Origin: Planctomycetota bacterium
GTDB taxonomy: Bacteria; Planctomycetota; Phycisphaerae; Sedimentisphaerales; Anaerohalosphaeraceae
Length of the DNA: 13,373 bases
Assembly (NCBI GenBank): GCA_030637065.1
Contig: DAOVVQ010000080.1
Coordinates: forward strand, 1-13,373
Direction: 5' to 3'
The position numbers and the translations under genes are program-made. Of this stretch, positions 7,737 through 13,373 are shown piece after piece. A model generated the notes under the pieces. That model was not told the origin of the DNA, did not search any database, and saw only the letters and a list, made by a program, of their open reading frames with translations. Positions within the stretch are counted from its first letter, which is position 1. Each line of letters opens with the position of its first letter.

Positions 7737-8386
7737 GCATTCGAATTATACTTGCCGACGACCACAAAATAATACGGGACGGACTCAGGAGCCTGCTGGA
7801 GAAGGAAGATGACATCCAGATCATCGCACAGGCCGATGACGGGCGCAAGACCATAGAACTGGTCACCGAATTGACCCCGGACGTGGTGATAATGGACATT
7901 GGTATGCCGGGGCTAAACGGCATTGAGGCGACACGACACATCGCTCACGAGTTTCCGAAGGTTAAAACCATCGCACTGTCGATGCACTCCGATAAGAGGT
8001 TCGTAACCGAAATGCTGAAAGCCGGTGCCTCGGGGTATCTGCTGAAAAACTGTGCGTTCGAGGAGCTGGCGACCTCTATCAGGACCGTCGTGGACGGGAA
8101 AACTTATTTGAGCCCCGCCATAACCGACATCGTTGTCGACAATTACATCCGCAGCACGCCGGACACTCAACCGACCGTATATTCGACATTGACAAACCGT
8201 GAGCGTGAAGTTCTCCAGTTGTTGGCTGAGGGAAGAACCACAAAGCAGATTGCCATACAATTATATGTCAGCACAAAGACCGTAGAGACACACCGGGCAA
8301 AGATCATGAAGAAACTGGACATCGATAACATGGCTACCCTTACGAAGTACGCGGTGAGAGAGGGTCTGACATCGCTTGAATCGTAA
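7733..8386 (+). CDS. NarL/FixJ-family response regulator
   Basis: 217 aa. The ATG overlaps the kinase stop by 4 nt (ATGA), implying translational coupling and a cognate pair. The receiver (about 3-120) has D9/D10, phosphoacceptor D55 in VVIMDIGMPG, S83 and K105. The LuxR-type HTH (about 150-212) is intact: LTNREREVL (153-161), IAIQLYVS (173-180) and a recognition helix with TVETHR (183-188). It should dimerise and bind DNA when phosphorylated. Its targets are unknown; the paralogue at 8568 and the cytochrome gene at 9331 are plausible neighbouring targets by position only. GGCC-TTT-GGCC small pairing downstream lacks a T-run, so no terminator is called. Confidence 0.95.
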   Translation: MSIRIILADDHKIIRDGLRSLLEKEDDIQIIAQADDGRKTIELVTELTPDVVIMDIGMPGLNGIEATRHIAHEFPKVKTIALSMHSDKRFVTEMLKAGASGYLLKNCAFEELATSIRTVVDGKTYLSPAITDIVVDNYIRSTPDTQPTVYSTLTNREREVLQLLAEGRTTKQIAIQLYVSTKTVETHRAKIMKKLDIDNMATLTKYAVREGLTSLES

Positions 8387-8479
8387 TCTAATCGCCACCG
8401 GGCATACGCGGGCCCAGCGGCCTTTGGCCCTGAAAACCTGCTAAGGGATTGCGAATGCTCAAATCAGGATTATCCCTAT

Positions 8480-8507
8480 TTGTATGCGGCGTTGCGGATT
8501 GTATACT
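8480..8507 (+). promoter_or_regulatory. Putative promoter of the second response regulator
   Basis: TTGTAT (8480-8485), a 16-bp spacer and TATACT (8502-8507, 5 of 6 consensus) lie about 60 bp before ATG 8568, in the 181-bp gap after the first regulator. The -35 is poor. An overlapping TTGACA at 8507-8512 has no good -10 at the right distance. Confidence 0.35.
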
Positions 8508-8567
8508 TGACAGCACGATGGTTTAACACATCTTCGGGAATCTATTCTAACCGGCAGGACGCAATAC

Positions 8568-9269
8568 ATGGCAATACGGATAATATTAACCGATGACCAC
8601 CAACTCGTCAGGGAAGGGCTTTGCAGTCTTTTGCGACACGAGGACGGCATTGAGATCGTTGCCCAGGCCGATAACGGCAGAGATGTCGAGCGTCTTGTCG
8701 ATGAGTATGCCCCGGACGTCGTTATAATGGACATAAGCATGCCGGATATTAACGGCATAGAGGCGACTCGCCACATCAGGAGCCGGTTTCGTGATGTTCA
8801 GGTGATCGGCCTGTCGATGCATTCCTACCGCAGGTTCGTTTTGGAGATGTTCAAGGCTGGGGCGTCGGGTTATTTGCTCAAGAACTGCGCATTTGCGGAA
8901 TTGGCAAACGCTATACGTGTTGTCGCCGCTGGGGAAAAATACATCAGCCCGTCTCTGATGGGAGATGCCGTTGTTGAAAAGTATGTTCGAGAGTTTTTGC
9001 TGACTCCGCCGCCGGTGCCGGCTGTACTGCACCCTCAACGTCGTGATGTGTTTGAGATGTTCAGAAAAGGTAAGGCCTGCGAGCAAATCGCCGCCAAACT
9101 CCAAATGACCTCCGACGAGGTCCGGGGCCATTTGACAGATATCGTCCATGAATTGGGCCTTGACACTCTGGAGGAGTTGGTGGAATATGCAGCCAGCGGG
9201 AAATTTACGACCTCAGCGGGCCACCCGCCAGCCAGCCAACCAATCAATCGGCTGAAGGGTATGACCTGA
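8568..9269 (+). CDS. Response regulator paralogue with degenerate LuxR-type HTH
   Basis: 233 aa, with AGGA (8556-8559) 8 nt before the ATG. The receiver is closely similar to that of the 7733 gene throughout (shared VVIMDI, NGIEATRHI, KAGASGYLLKNCAF) and keeps D9/D10, D55, S83 and K105, so it should be phosphorylatable. The C-terminal region aligns without gaps to the LuxR-type HTH but has lost signature residues: LTNRERE becomes LHPQRRD, and the recognition helix TKTVETHR becomes SDEVRGHL (182-189). Hydrophobic core positions are retained, so the fold may survive with weak, altered or no DNA binding. A Pro/Ser-rich tail of about 20 residues follows. It probably arose by tandem duplication; it may act as a phosphate sink, a heterodimer partner or a regulator of different specificity. 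Confidence 0.9.
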   Translation: MAIRIILTDDHQLVREGLCSLLRHEDGIEIVAQADNGRDVERLVDEYAPDVVIMDISMPDINGIEATRHIRSRFRDVQVIGLSMHSYRRFVLEMFKAGASGYLLKNCAFAELANAIRVVAAGEKYISPSLMGDAVVEKYVREFLLTPPPVPAVLHPQRRDVFEMFRKGKACEQIAAKLQMTSDEVRGHLTDIVHELGLDTLEELVEYAASGKFTTSAGHPPASQPINRLKGMT

Positions 9270-9295
9270 AAATTCACATTTTTTCAAAAAAACCC

Positions 9296-9324
9296 TTGTC
9301 CCCCCACCCGGCACCGCTTAGAAT
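9296..9324 (+). promoter_or_regulatory. Sigma70-type promoter predicting a leaderless cytochrome mRNA
   Basis: TTGTCC (9296-9301, 4 of 6), a 17-bp spacer and TAGAAT (9319-9324, 5 of 6) end 6 nt before ATG 9331. Transcription would start about at the A of the ATG, and no Shine-Dalgarno sequence precedes the gene. Both facts point to a leaderless transcript. Confidence 0.55.
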
Positions 9325-9330
9325 ACCGGC

Positions 9331-9870
9331 ATGTCAGGATTAGCTGCTAAAATATTTACCCCTGTACGGGGCGTTTTCAAGCTGTTGGGGGTGAGGTTCT
9401 TTGTGGGGATCGCGTTCGCCCTTTTTTGTTTCCTGTGCATAAACGCGGCTATGGGGCCGTTTTCCACGTCGCAGTACTGCGGCACCAACTGCCATGAGAT
9501 GGATACCGCCTATCAGAGCTGGCAGGCATCTTCGCATGGGGGCAATCCGAGGGGTGTGCGGACTGATTGTGTCGACTGCCACCTGCCGCCGAAGGATAAG
9601 TACTTCACCCATCTGTTCGCCAAGGCCCAGACCGGGGCGAAGGATATGTGGCTTCATCACTTTGGAGGCGAATACGACGCCGACGCCGTCCGCGAAAAGG
9701 TCGTGGAACATTTTGAGGACGAAATGTGCCTTCATTGCCACGTCGATCTGCTCACCAGGCCTGACAGCGATATGGCGGCTGACATTCACAAGGAAGCAGT
9801 CACTCCCGCCGATCCGGCTGAGGCGCTCAAGTGCATAGAATGCCACGAGGGCATAGCACACGAGGGCTGA
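9331..9870 (+). CDS. NapC/NrfH-type membrane-anchored tetraheme cytochrome c
   Basis: 179 aa. One N-terminal transmembrane anchor (about 20-41) is followed by a periplasmic domain with four heme sites: CGTNCH (50-55), CVDCH (80-84), CLHCH (133-137) and CIECH (168-172). The first is CX3CH instead of CXXCH. It is followed by E-M (M57), matching the CHxM arrangement in which NrfH uses methionine as a heme-1 ligand. Size and layout fit the NapC/NirT/NrfH family of quinol dehydrogenases, which pass electrons from menaquinol to periplasmic reductases. No NrfA or other terminal reductase is in the window, so the partner is unknown and NrfH is not asserted. No ribosome site precedes the ATG; a promoter directly abuts it. 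It follows the regulator block on the same strand but appears to be transcribed separately. Confidence 0.9.
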   Translation: MSGLAAKIFTPVRGVFKLLGVRFFVGIAFALFCFLCINAAMGPFSTSQYCGTNCHEMDTAYQSWQASSHGGNPRGVRTDCVDCHLPPKDKYFTHLFAKAQTGAKDMWLHHFGGEYDADAVREKVVEHFEDEMCLHCHVDLLTRPDSDMAADIHKEAVTPADPAEALKCIECHEGIAHEG

Positions 9871-9876
9871 TCACCG

Positions 9877-10269
9877 TTGTCATCTGACAGTCTGCTGTTA
9901 ATACCAATCCCATTAAAAAATTGGCGTCAGTCCGTCAGCAAGGGTGTCCGCGTCGCCTTTCAGATTGCCGCGGAACTGAATGCGGAGCTGGCGATCCTGG
10001 TTGCAAGAAAGCTGCCCTTTCCGGACAATCCCGAAGCAGGTTTCGGCGTAATAGCCGAAGATGGGAGCATTTTCATACACCCTTACGCCGCCCGCGGCAT
10101 ATCCAAGGAAGTACCCCCAGGACAGGCGACCGAATCTGCATATTTACCCCGATTGCACCTCTTCTTTGCCGCCCAAAAAGCCGGTCAACATCGGACCTTG
10201 GTATCCCGCGATCGCTGCAAATCACATTTTAACCGGCATTTTCAGTATACCAGGGGGACTTTTGCATAA
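9877..10269 (+). pseudogene. Remnant of a phosphoribosyltransferase-type protein
   Basis: This frame (TTG start, no ribosome site, 130 codons) contains a stretch at about residues 23-70 that looks like the N-terminal half of a PRTase-fold protein: VRVAFQIAAELNAELAIL, RKLPFPDNPEAGFG, then a VIAEDGSIF segment. The usual glycine-rich segment before it is replaced by unrelated sequence. After residue 70 similarity stops, and the diagnostic PRPP-binding loop (acidic pair then GxATG) does not occur in any frame I checked up to 10316. Family members are usually about 200-220 aa. I read it as a decayed, truncated gene, though a short divergent gene cannot be excluded. The interval 10270-10478 beyond it holds nothing I can support, apart from an unsupported N-terminal extension of the next gene. 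Confidence 0.5.
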
Positions 10270-10478
10270 CCTTTCATTTTCGGTTCAATCCGCCCCAGCC
10301 GTTCGCCGATTTATCGATGGGTGTCAAAGCGGTCTGTCTGCGCTGTTATCAGCCAATTCGCCCTCTGCTGCGGCATGTGATGAAACGCCGGGCAATACCG
10401 GCAAATGTGCTCCTTGAACCAGAGCCGTCGATGGACAAATACGAATATGTAAACCTTGTCGATCAGGAGAAAGATATA

Positions 10479-10898
10479 ATGGCAGGTCACGAATTCACCG
10501 GGCAGGTTCTCGTTGCCGAGGACAGCCCCACCAACCAGATGCTCGTCAAGCTGCTGCTTGAAAGGATGGGCTTTGAGGTGACAATAGTCGAAAACGGCTG
10601 TCAGGCCGTGCAAAAGGCACTCGCCGGAAACTTTGACCTGATACTGATGGACATCCAGATGCCGAACATGAACGGGCTGGAGGCGACGAGAGCCCTGCGG
10701 CAAGAGGAATTTGCCACACCCATCATTGCCCTTACGGCAAACGCAATGAAAGGCGACAGAGAAAAGTGCCTCCAGGCCGGATGCGACGATTATCTGCCCA
10801 AACCGATTGACGTTAAGCAACTGACTGAGATCATCCGAAGCCATATACCTGCAAGTTGCGTAGCCGCAAGTGAAACCGCCGATACGAACAATGCCTGA
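10479..10898 (+). CDS. Stand-alone receiver (CheY-like) response regulator
   Basis: 139 aa from the ATG at 10479, which has AGGAGA (10465-10470) 8 nt upstream. The same frame is open from 10317, but that start has no ribosome site and the extra 54 residues look like no known domain. The receiver has E14/D15, phosphoacceptor D58 in LILMDIQMPNMNG, T86 in ALTANAM and K108 in LPKPID. This sequence type (TxQM-LVKLLL, ALTANAM) is characteristic of receivers fused to hybrid kinases, not of NarL-type regulators. No output domain follows; the last 15 residues are a low-complexity tail. It could be a phosphorelay shuttle or a receiver detached from a hybrid kinase. It is followed after 24 nt by the small membrane protein at 10923. 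Confidence 0.88.
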   Translation: MAGHEFTGQVLVAEDSPTNQMLVKLLLERMGFEVTIVENGCQAVQKALAGNFDLILMDIQMPNMNGLEATRALRQEEFATPIIALTANAMKGDREKCLQAGCDDYLPKPIDVKQLTEIIRSHIPASCVAASETADTNNA

Positions 10899-10922
10899 TA
10901 AAAAGGAAAACAAGAGATTGCA

Positions 10923-11285
10923 ATGAAGAAAAACGCTTCAAATAATACCGCGGAAAACAACATTGCCGAACCGGGATTGCATCCGATCCGATACTTTCTC
11001 CTGATTTCCATTGCTCTGGTGGTAGCCATTCTTCTCCTGGTCGGGCTAAGACAGCGAACTGCTTCCCGGAATCTTATCGTCAGCGAAGCTGAAAAGGATG
11101 CGGTTAAGGTCTCTAAACTGCTGAGTAACTGCCAGAGCTATCAACTCCTCGAGCGTGCCGCCAAAACAGTCGACACCGACACCTCTACTGGAGCCGAGCG
11201 GCATCTCGGAGAGGAAATTGCCGAGTCAGAACCGGACGAGGCCAAGCCTGAGTATACCGAAGAGCCAGCCAAAGTCGCCCCTTAG
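10923..11285 (+). CDS. Small single-pass membrane protein of unknown function, sensor-like N-terminus
   Basis: 120 aa, starting 24 nt after the receiver gene, probably the same operon; the ribosome site is weak (AGAG 6 nt upstream, AGGA 15 nt upstream). A polar N-terminus (1-19) is followed by one transmembrane helix (about 23-42) and a basic RQRTASR junction, then a helical stretch (about 50-80) and a strongly acidic, Pro-containing tail. The arrangement HPIRYF, helix, then a helix with EAEKDAVKVSKLL resembles the beginning of membrane sensor kinases or diguanylate cyclases, where an extracytoplasmic domain would follow. Here the protein ends early. It may be a truncated sensor or a genuine small membrane partner of the receiver; I recognise no family. 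Codon usage looks normal. Confidence 0.6.
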   Translation: MKKNASNNTAENNIAEPGLHPIRYFLLISIALVVAILLLVGLRQRTASRNLIVSEAEKDAVKVSKLLSNCQSYQLLERAAKTVDTDTSTGAERHLGEEIAESEPDEAKPEYTEEPAKVAP

Positions 11286-11479
11286 ACACAAAGCCGCCAA
11301 GACATAGGAAACTCAGGCAAAAACCGGCACCAGCAGCCACCCGGACAGAGGACCATCGCTGTTGTCTGTAGAATACAACTTGCCCTTTACAGGTAATCTC
11401 CGTCCTGATAGACTGCCGGCAGCTTTGCATAGCGTGAGCTAAGCGTAAATCCGCTGTCATTTTTAAGGCGCCCGATACC

Positions 11480-12829
11480 ATGGCTGAATCCAGGTACATA
11501 ACCGCACCGATACCGTCGACCAAAATGCCCAAAGGAATCCCCTACATCCTCTGCAACGAGGCATGGGAACGGTTCGCCTTCTACGGCACACGATGTATCC
11601 TCGTCGTCTTCATGACCAAATATCTCCTCGGCCCTGACGGCGCCCTTGATGTAATGAGCCCCGAAAAGACCAAAATGTACTTTCACCTCTTCGTCTCCGC
11701 GGTCTATTTCACCCCCCTGCTTGGCGCGCTGCTTTGCGATATATGGCTGGGCAAGTTCAAGACTATTATACTGTTCTCGGTCATCTACTGCTTCGGGATC
11801 GCCGCCCTTGTGCTGGACCAGACGAGTACCGGGCTGACGACTGGGCTGGTACTTATTGCCATCGGCTCGGGTATGATCAAGCCGTGTGTTTCGGCAAACG
11901 TCGGCGACCAGTTCGGCAAAAGCAACAAAACCCTCATGGAAACCGTATACTTCTGGTTTTACTTTGCCATAAACGTCGGCGCTGTCGTCTCTCAGTTCCT
12001 GACACCGATACTTCTTGACAGATACGGAGCGCGGATCGCTTTCGGCGTCCCTGCCGGCGGTATGGTCCTGGCGACGATCGCATTTTGGCTCGGCAGGTAC
12101 AAGTTTGTCCATGCTCCGCCAGCGGGAATAGCGTTTATCAAGGAAACGTTCAGCGGCGAAGGGCTAAGGGCGATCGGCAAGCTTTTCATAATCTACATAT
12201 TCGTCGCCGTATTCTGGTCGTTGTGGGAGCAGATCGACTCGGCATGGGTACTCCAGGCCGAGCACATGGATCGCGTATTGTTCGGACACGAATTGCTGCC
12301 CGCGCAGATACCGGTAGCGAACCCGCTGTTGATACTGATCCTGATCCCCCTGTTCAATATGGTCATCTACCCCGCCATCGATAAGATATTTCCGCTTACC
12401 GAACTTCGCAAGATATCGATTGGTTTGTTCGTGATAGCCTCCGGTTTTGTCGTTTCGGCATGGATCGAGAATCGGATCGCAGCCGGGTTTGCCCCCAGCA
12501 TCGCATGGCAGATCTTAGGCCACGCGATACTCGCCTCAGCGGAGGTCATGGTCTCGATCACCTGTCTTGAGTTTTCGTATACGCAGGCGCCTAAGAAAAT
12601 GAAGTCGTTTATCATGGCGGTATTTTTTCTGTCGATCTCAATGGGAGACCTCTTCATCGCAGGCGTTAATTTCTTTATTCAAAACGATGACGGCACCAGC
12701 AAATTGGAGGGACCGGCTTATTTCCTGTTCTTTGCTTCGCTTATGTTCGTTACCGCGGTGATATTTATCTTCGTTGCCAAAGGCTATCGCGTCAAGACGT
12801 ATATTCAGGATGAGGGGTTGGCACTCTGA
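11480..12829 (+). CDS. POT/PTR2-family proton-coupled peptide transporter
   Basis: 449 aa, typical length for bacterial POT proteins, with about 12-14 hydrophobic segments. The family signature E-x-x-E-R-F-x-x-Y-G is present at 27-36 (EAWERFAFYG); in characterised members these charged residues couple proton and peptide. The PTR2 signature region appears as GSGMIKPCVSANVGDQF (129-145), followed by FWFYFAINVGAVVSQFLTP (158-176). The later motif FWSLWEQIDSAWVLQA (245-260) is also family-like. It should import di- or tripeptides into the cytoplasm with protons. The ATG at 11480 has only AAGG 11 nt upstream; a second ATG at 11528 just before the ExxER helix is an alternative. The 194-bp gap before it shows no clear promoter. 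It converges on an OPT transporter gene, so the two form a peptide-uptake neighbourhood. Confidence 0.93.
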   Translation: MAESRYITAPIPSTKMPKGIPYILCNEAWERFAFYGTRCILVVFMTKYLLGPDGALDVMSPEKTKMYFHLFVSAVYFTPLLGALLCDIWLGKFKTIILFSVIYCFGIAALVLDQTSTGLTTGLVLIAIGSGMIKPCVSANVGDQFGKSNKTLMETVYFWFYFAINVGAVVSQFLTPILLDRYGARIAFGVPAGGMVLATIAFWLGRYKFVHAPPAGIAFIKETFSGEGLRAIGKLFIIYIFVAVFWSLWEQIDSAWVLQAEHMDRVLFGHELLPAQIPVANPLLILILIPLFNMVIYPAIDKIFPLTELRKISIGLFVIASGFVVSAWIENRIAAGFAPSIAWQILGHAILASAEVMVSITCLEFSYTQAPKKMKSFIMAVFFLSISMGDLFIAGVNFFIQNDDGTSKLEGPAYFLFFASLMFVTAVIFIFVAKGYRVKTYIQDEGLAL

Positions 12830-12830
12830 G

Positions 12831-12909
12831 CGTAGGATGGGTAACTTGTTACCCATGCGGTTCTGTAAGCTCGTCCGTCAGGATGGGTAACGAAGTTACC
12901 CATCCTACG
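12831..12909. repeat. 79-bp REPIN/MITE-like element with 15-bp terminal inverted repeats and two hairpins
   Basis: CGTAGGATGGGTAAC (12831-12845) is the perfect reverse complement of 12895-12909. Each end is also a hairpin by itself: ATGGGTAAC/GTTACCCAT (12837-12845 with 12848-12856) and AGGATGGGTAAC/GTTACCCATCCT (12880-12891 with 12895-12906, loop GAA). Two REP-type hairpins in inverted orientation with a short spacer define a REPIN. It begins 2 nt after the POT stop and ends 8 nt before the OPT stop on the other strand, so its RNA hairpins could stabilise or end both convergent transcripts. No T-run follows on either strand. Confidence 0.75.
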
Positions 12910-12917
12910 GTAACCGC

Positions 12918-13373
12918 TTATTTTGCTCTGCCTGTTCGGTATAGCCATACTGCTATTACTACGAGCAGCGCCAGGCCTGGCCATGCTCCTATCGGGTCCT
13001 GCATTACCGCGAGGACGTCGGGGTTGGCTGTGAGGACTATCGGTACTGCCAGTAGTATTCCGATGAGTGCTTCGCCGGTGATCAGGCCGGATGCGAAGAG
13101 CAGGCCGTGACGGTTGGCTGTTTCGACTTCGGCTTCGGGCAGTTTTTTGCTCTGGTGATATGACTTTAAGAGCTGGTGGATTATTCCGCCGGCGAAGATC
13201 GGGACCTCAAGTTCCAGGGGCAGATATATCCCAATAGCGACCGCCAGGACGGGCATACGGAATGAGCTGCCCTTCTTTTCGAGCCAGATATCGGCTGCGA
13301 TTATCGCTGCGGCAACTGCCATTCCTATGCCGACGTAATTCCAGGGGAGGTTACCTTCGAAAACACCTTTGGC
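12918..13373 (-). CDS. OPT-family oligopeptide transporter, C-terminal part, runs off the right edge
   Basis: On the minus strand an open frame runs from the right edge (first full codon 13373-13371) to TAA at 12918. It gives the last 151 residues; the ATG at 13322 is internal to the protein. The segment NLPWNYVGIGMA precedes hydrophobic helices with AIGIYLPLELEVPIFAGGII (visible at about residues 45-65 of this part), a cytoplasmic loop, then GLLFASGLITGEALIGILLA, and ends with a short helix and basic tail RTGRAK. These conserved segments are typical of the OPT family (electrochemical gradient-driven oligopeptide or metal-chelate uptake), whose bacterial members have 500-700 residues. The substrate cannot be read from the C-terminus. 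It converges with the POT gene across the REPIN-like element. Confidence 0.88.
   Translation of the reverse strand, partial: AKGVFEGNLPWNYVGIGMAVAAAIIAADIWLEKKGSSFRMPVLAVAIGIYLPLELEVPIFAGGIIHQLLKSYHQSKKLPEAEVETANRHGLLFASGLITGEALIGILLAVPIVLTANPDVLAVMQDPIGAWPGLALLVVIAVWLYRTGRAK

Noticed and set aside
8411..8432. GGGCC...GGCCC pairing after the first response regulator as a terminator
   Set aside because: The stem is only 4-5 bp and no T-run follows.
9331..9870. Naming the cytochrome nrfH
   Set aside because: The CHxM pattern and size fit, but no nrfA lies in the window and the NapC family is broad, so the symbol was left empty.
11387..12112. Minus-strand open frame of 241 codons
   Set aside because: Antisense to the POT transporter, which has unmistakable family signatures; the composition is charged and lacks domain features.

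Overview
The window looks like a piece of a bacterial chromosome of moderate GC content. The best guess is a Planctomycetota lineage (Phycisphaerae-like) or a related polysaccharide-degrading group. The basis is the set of exported enzymes in the left third: a Tat-targeted Gfo/Idh/MocA oxidoreductase, a Tat-targeted sugar isomerase-type TIM barrel, a lipoprotein with a degenerate Gfo/Idh fold and a DUF6807 ('PmoA-like') lipoprotein. This is inference from family content; no rRNA or marker gene is present.

Left third (1-4844): a partial minus-strand Gfo/Idh/MocA oxidoreductase (1112 to beyond the left edge) is divergent from a plus-strand trio: TIM-barrel isomerase/epimerase (1502-2374), degenerate Gfo/Idh lipoprotein (2454-3878) and DUF6807 lipoprotein (3894-4844). 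The 389-bp divergent spacer holds a good minus-strand sigma70-like promoter and an 8-bp inverted repeat overlapping its -10. All four proteins carry export signals, so they probably process a sugar or glycoside outside the cytoplasm by oxidation, isomerisation or elimination.

Spacer 4845-5276: non-coding and repeat-rich. It holds two palindromic units built on GTACC-N-GGTAC, arranged as an inverted pair (REPIN-like), then a perfect tandem 19-bp repeat sharing the TTTAATTC end.

Centre (5277-9269): a phosphorelay block. A soluble hybrid kinase (REC-GAF-PAS-PAS-HisKA_3-HATPase) overlaps by 4 nt a NarL/FixJ-type response regulator. A paralogous regulator follows, with an intact receiver but a degraded LuxR-type DNA-binding domain and its own putative promoter.

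Right-centre (9331-11285): a membrane-anchored NapC/NrfH-type tetraheme cytochrome whose first heme motif is CX3CH and whose -10 box abuts the start codon, predicting a leaderless mRNA. Next come a decayed phosphoribosyltransferase fragment, a stand-alone receiver protein and a small single-pass membrane protein resembling the N-terminus of a truncated sensor.

Right end (11480-13373): a POT/PTR2 proton-coupled peptide transporter and, convergent to it, the C-terminal part of an OPT oligopeptide transporter. The two are separated only by a 79-bp element with 15-bp perfect terminal inverted repeats and two internal hairpins. No tRNA, rRNA, CRISPR array or intact transposase was seen.
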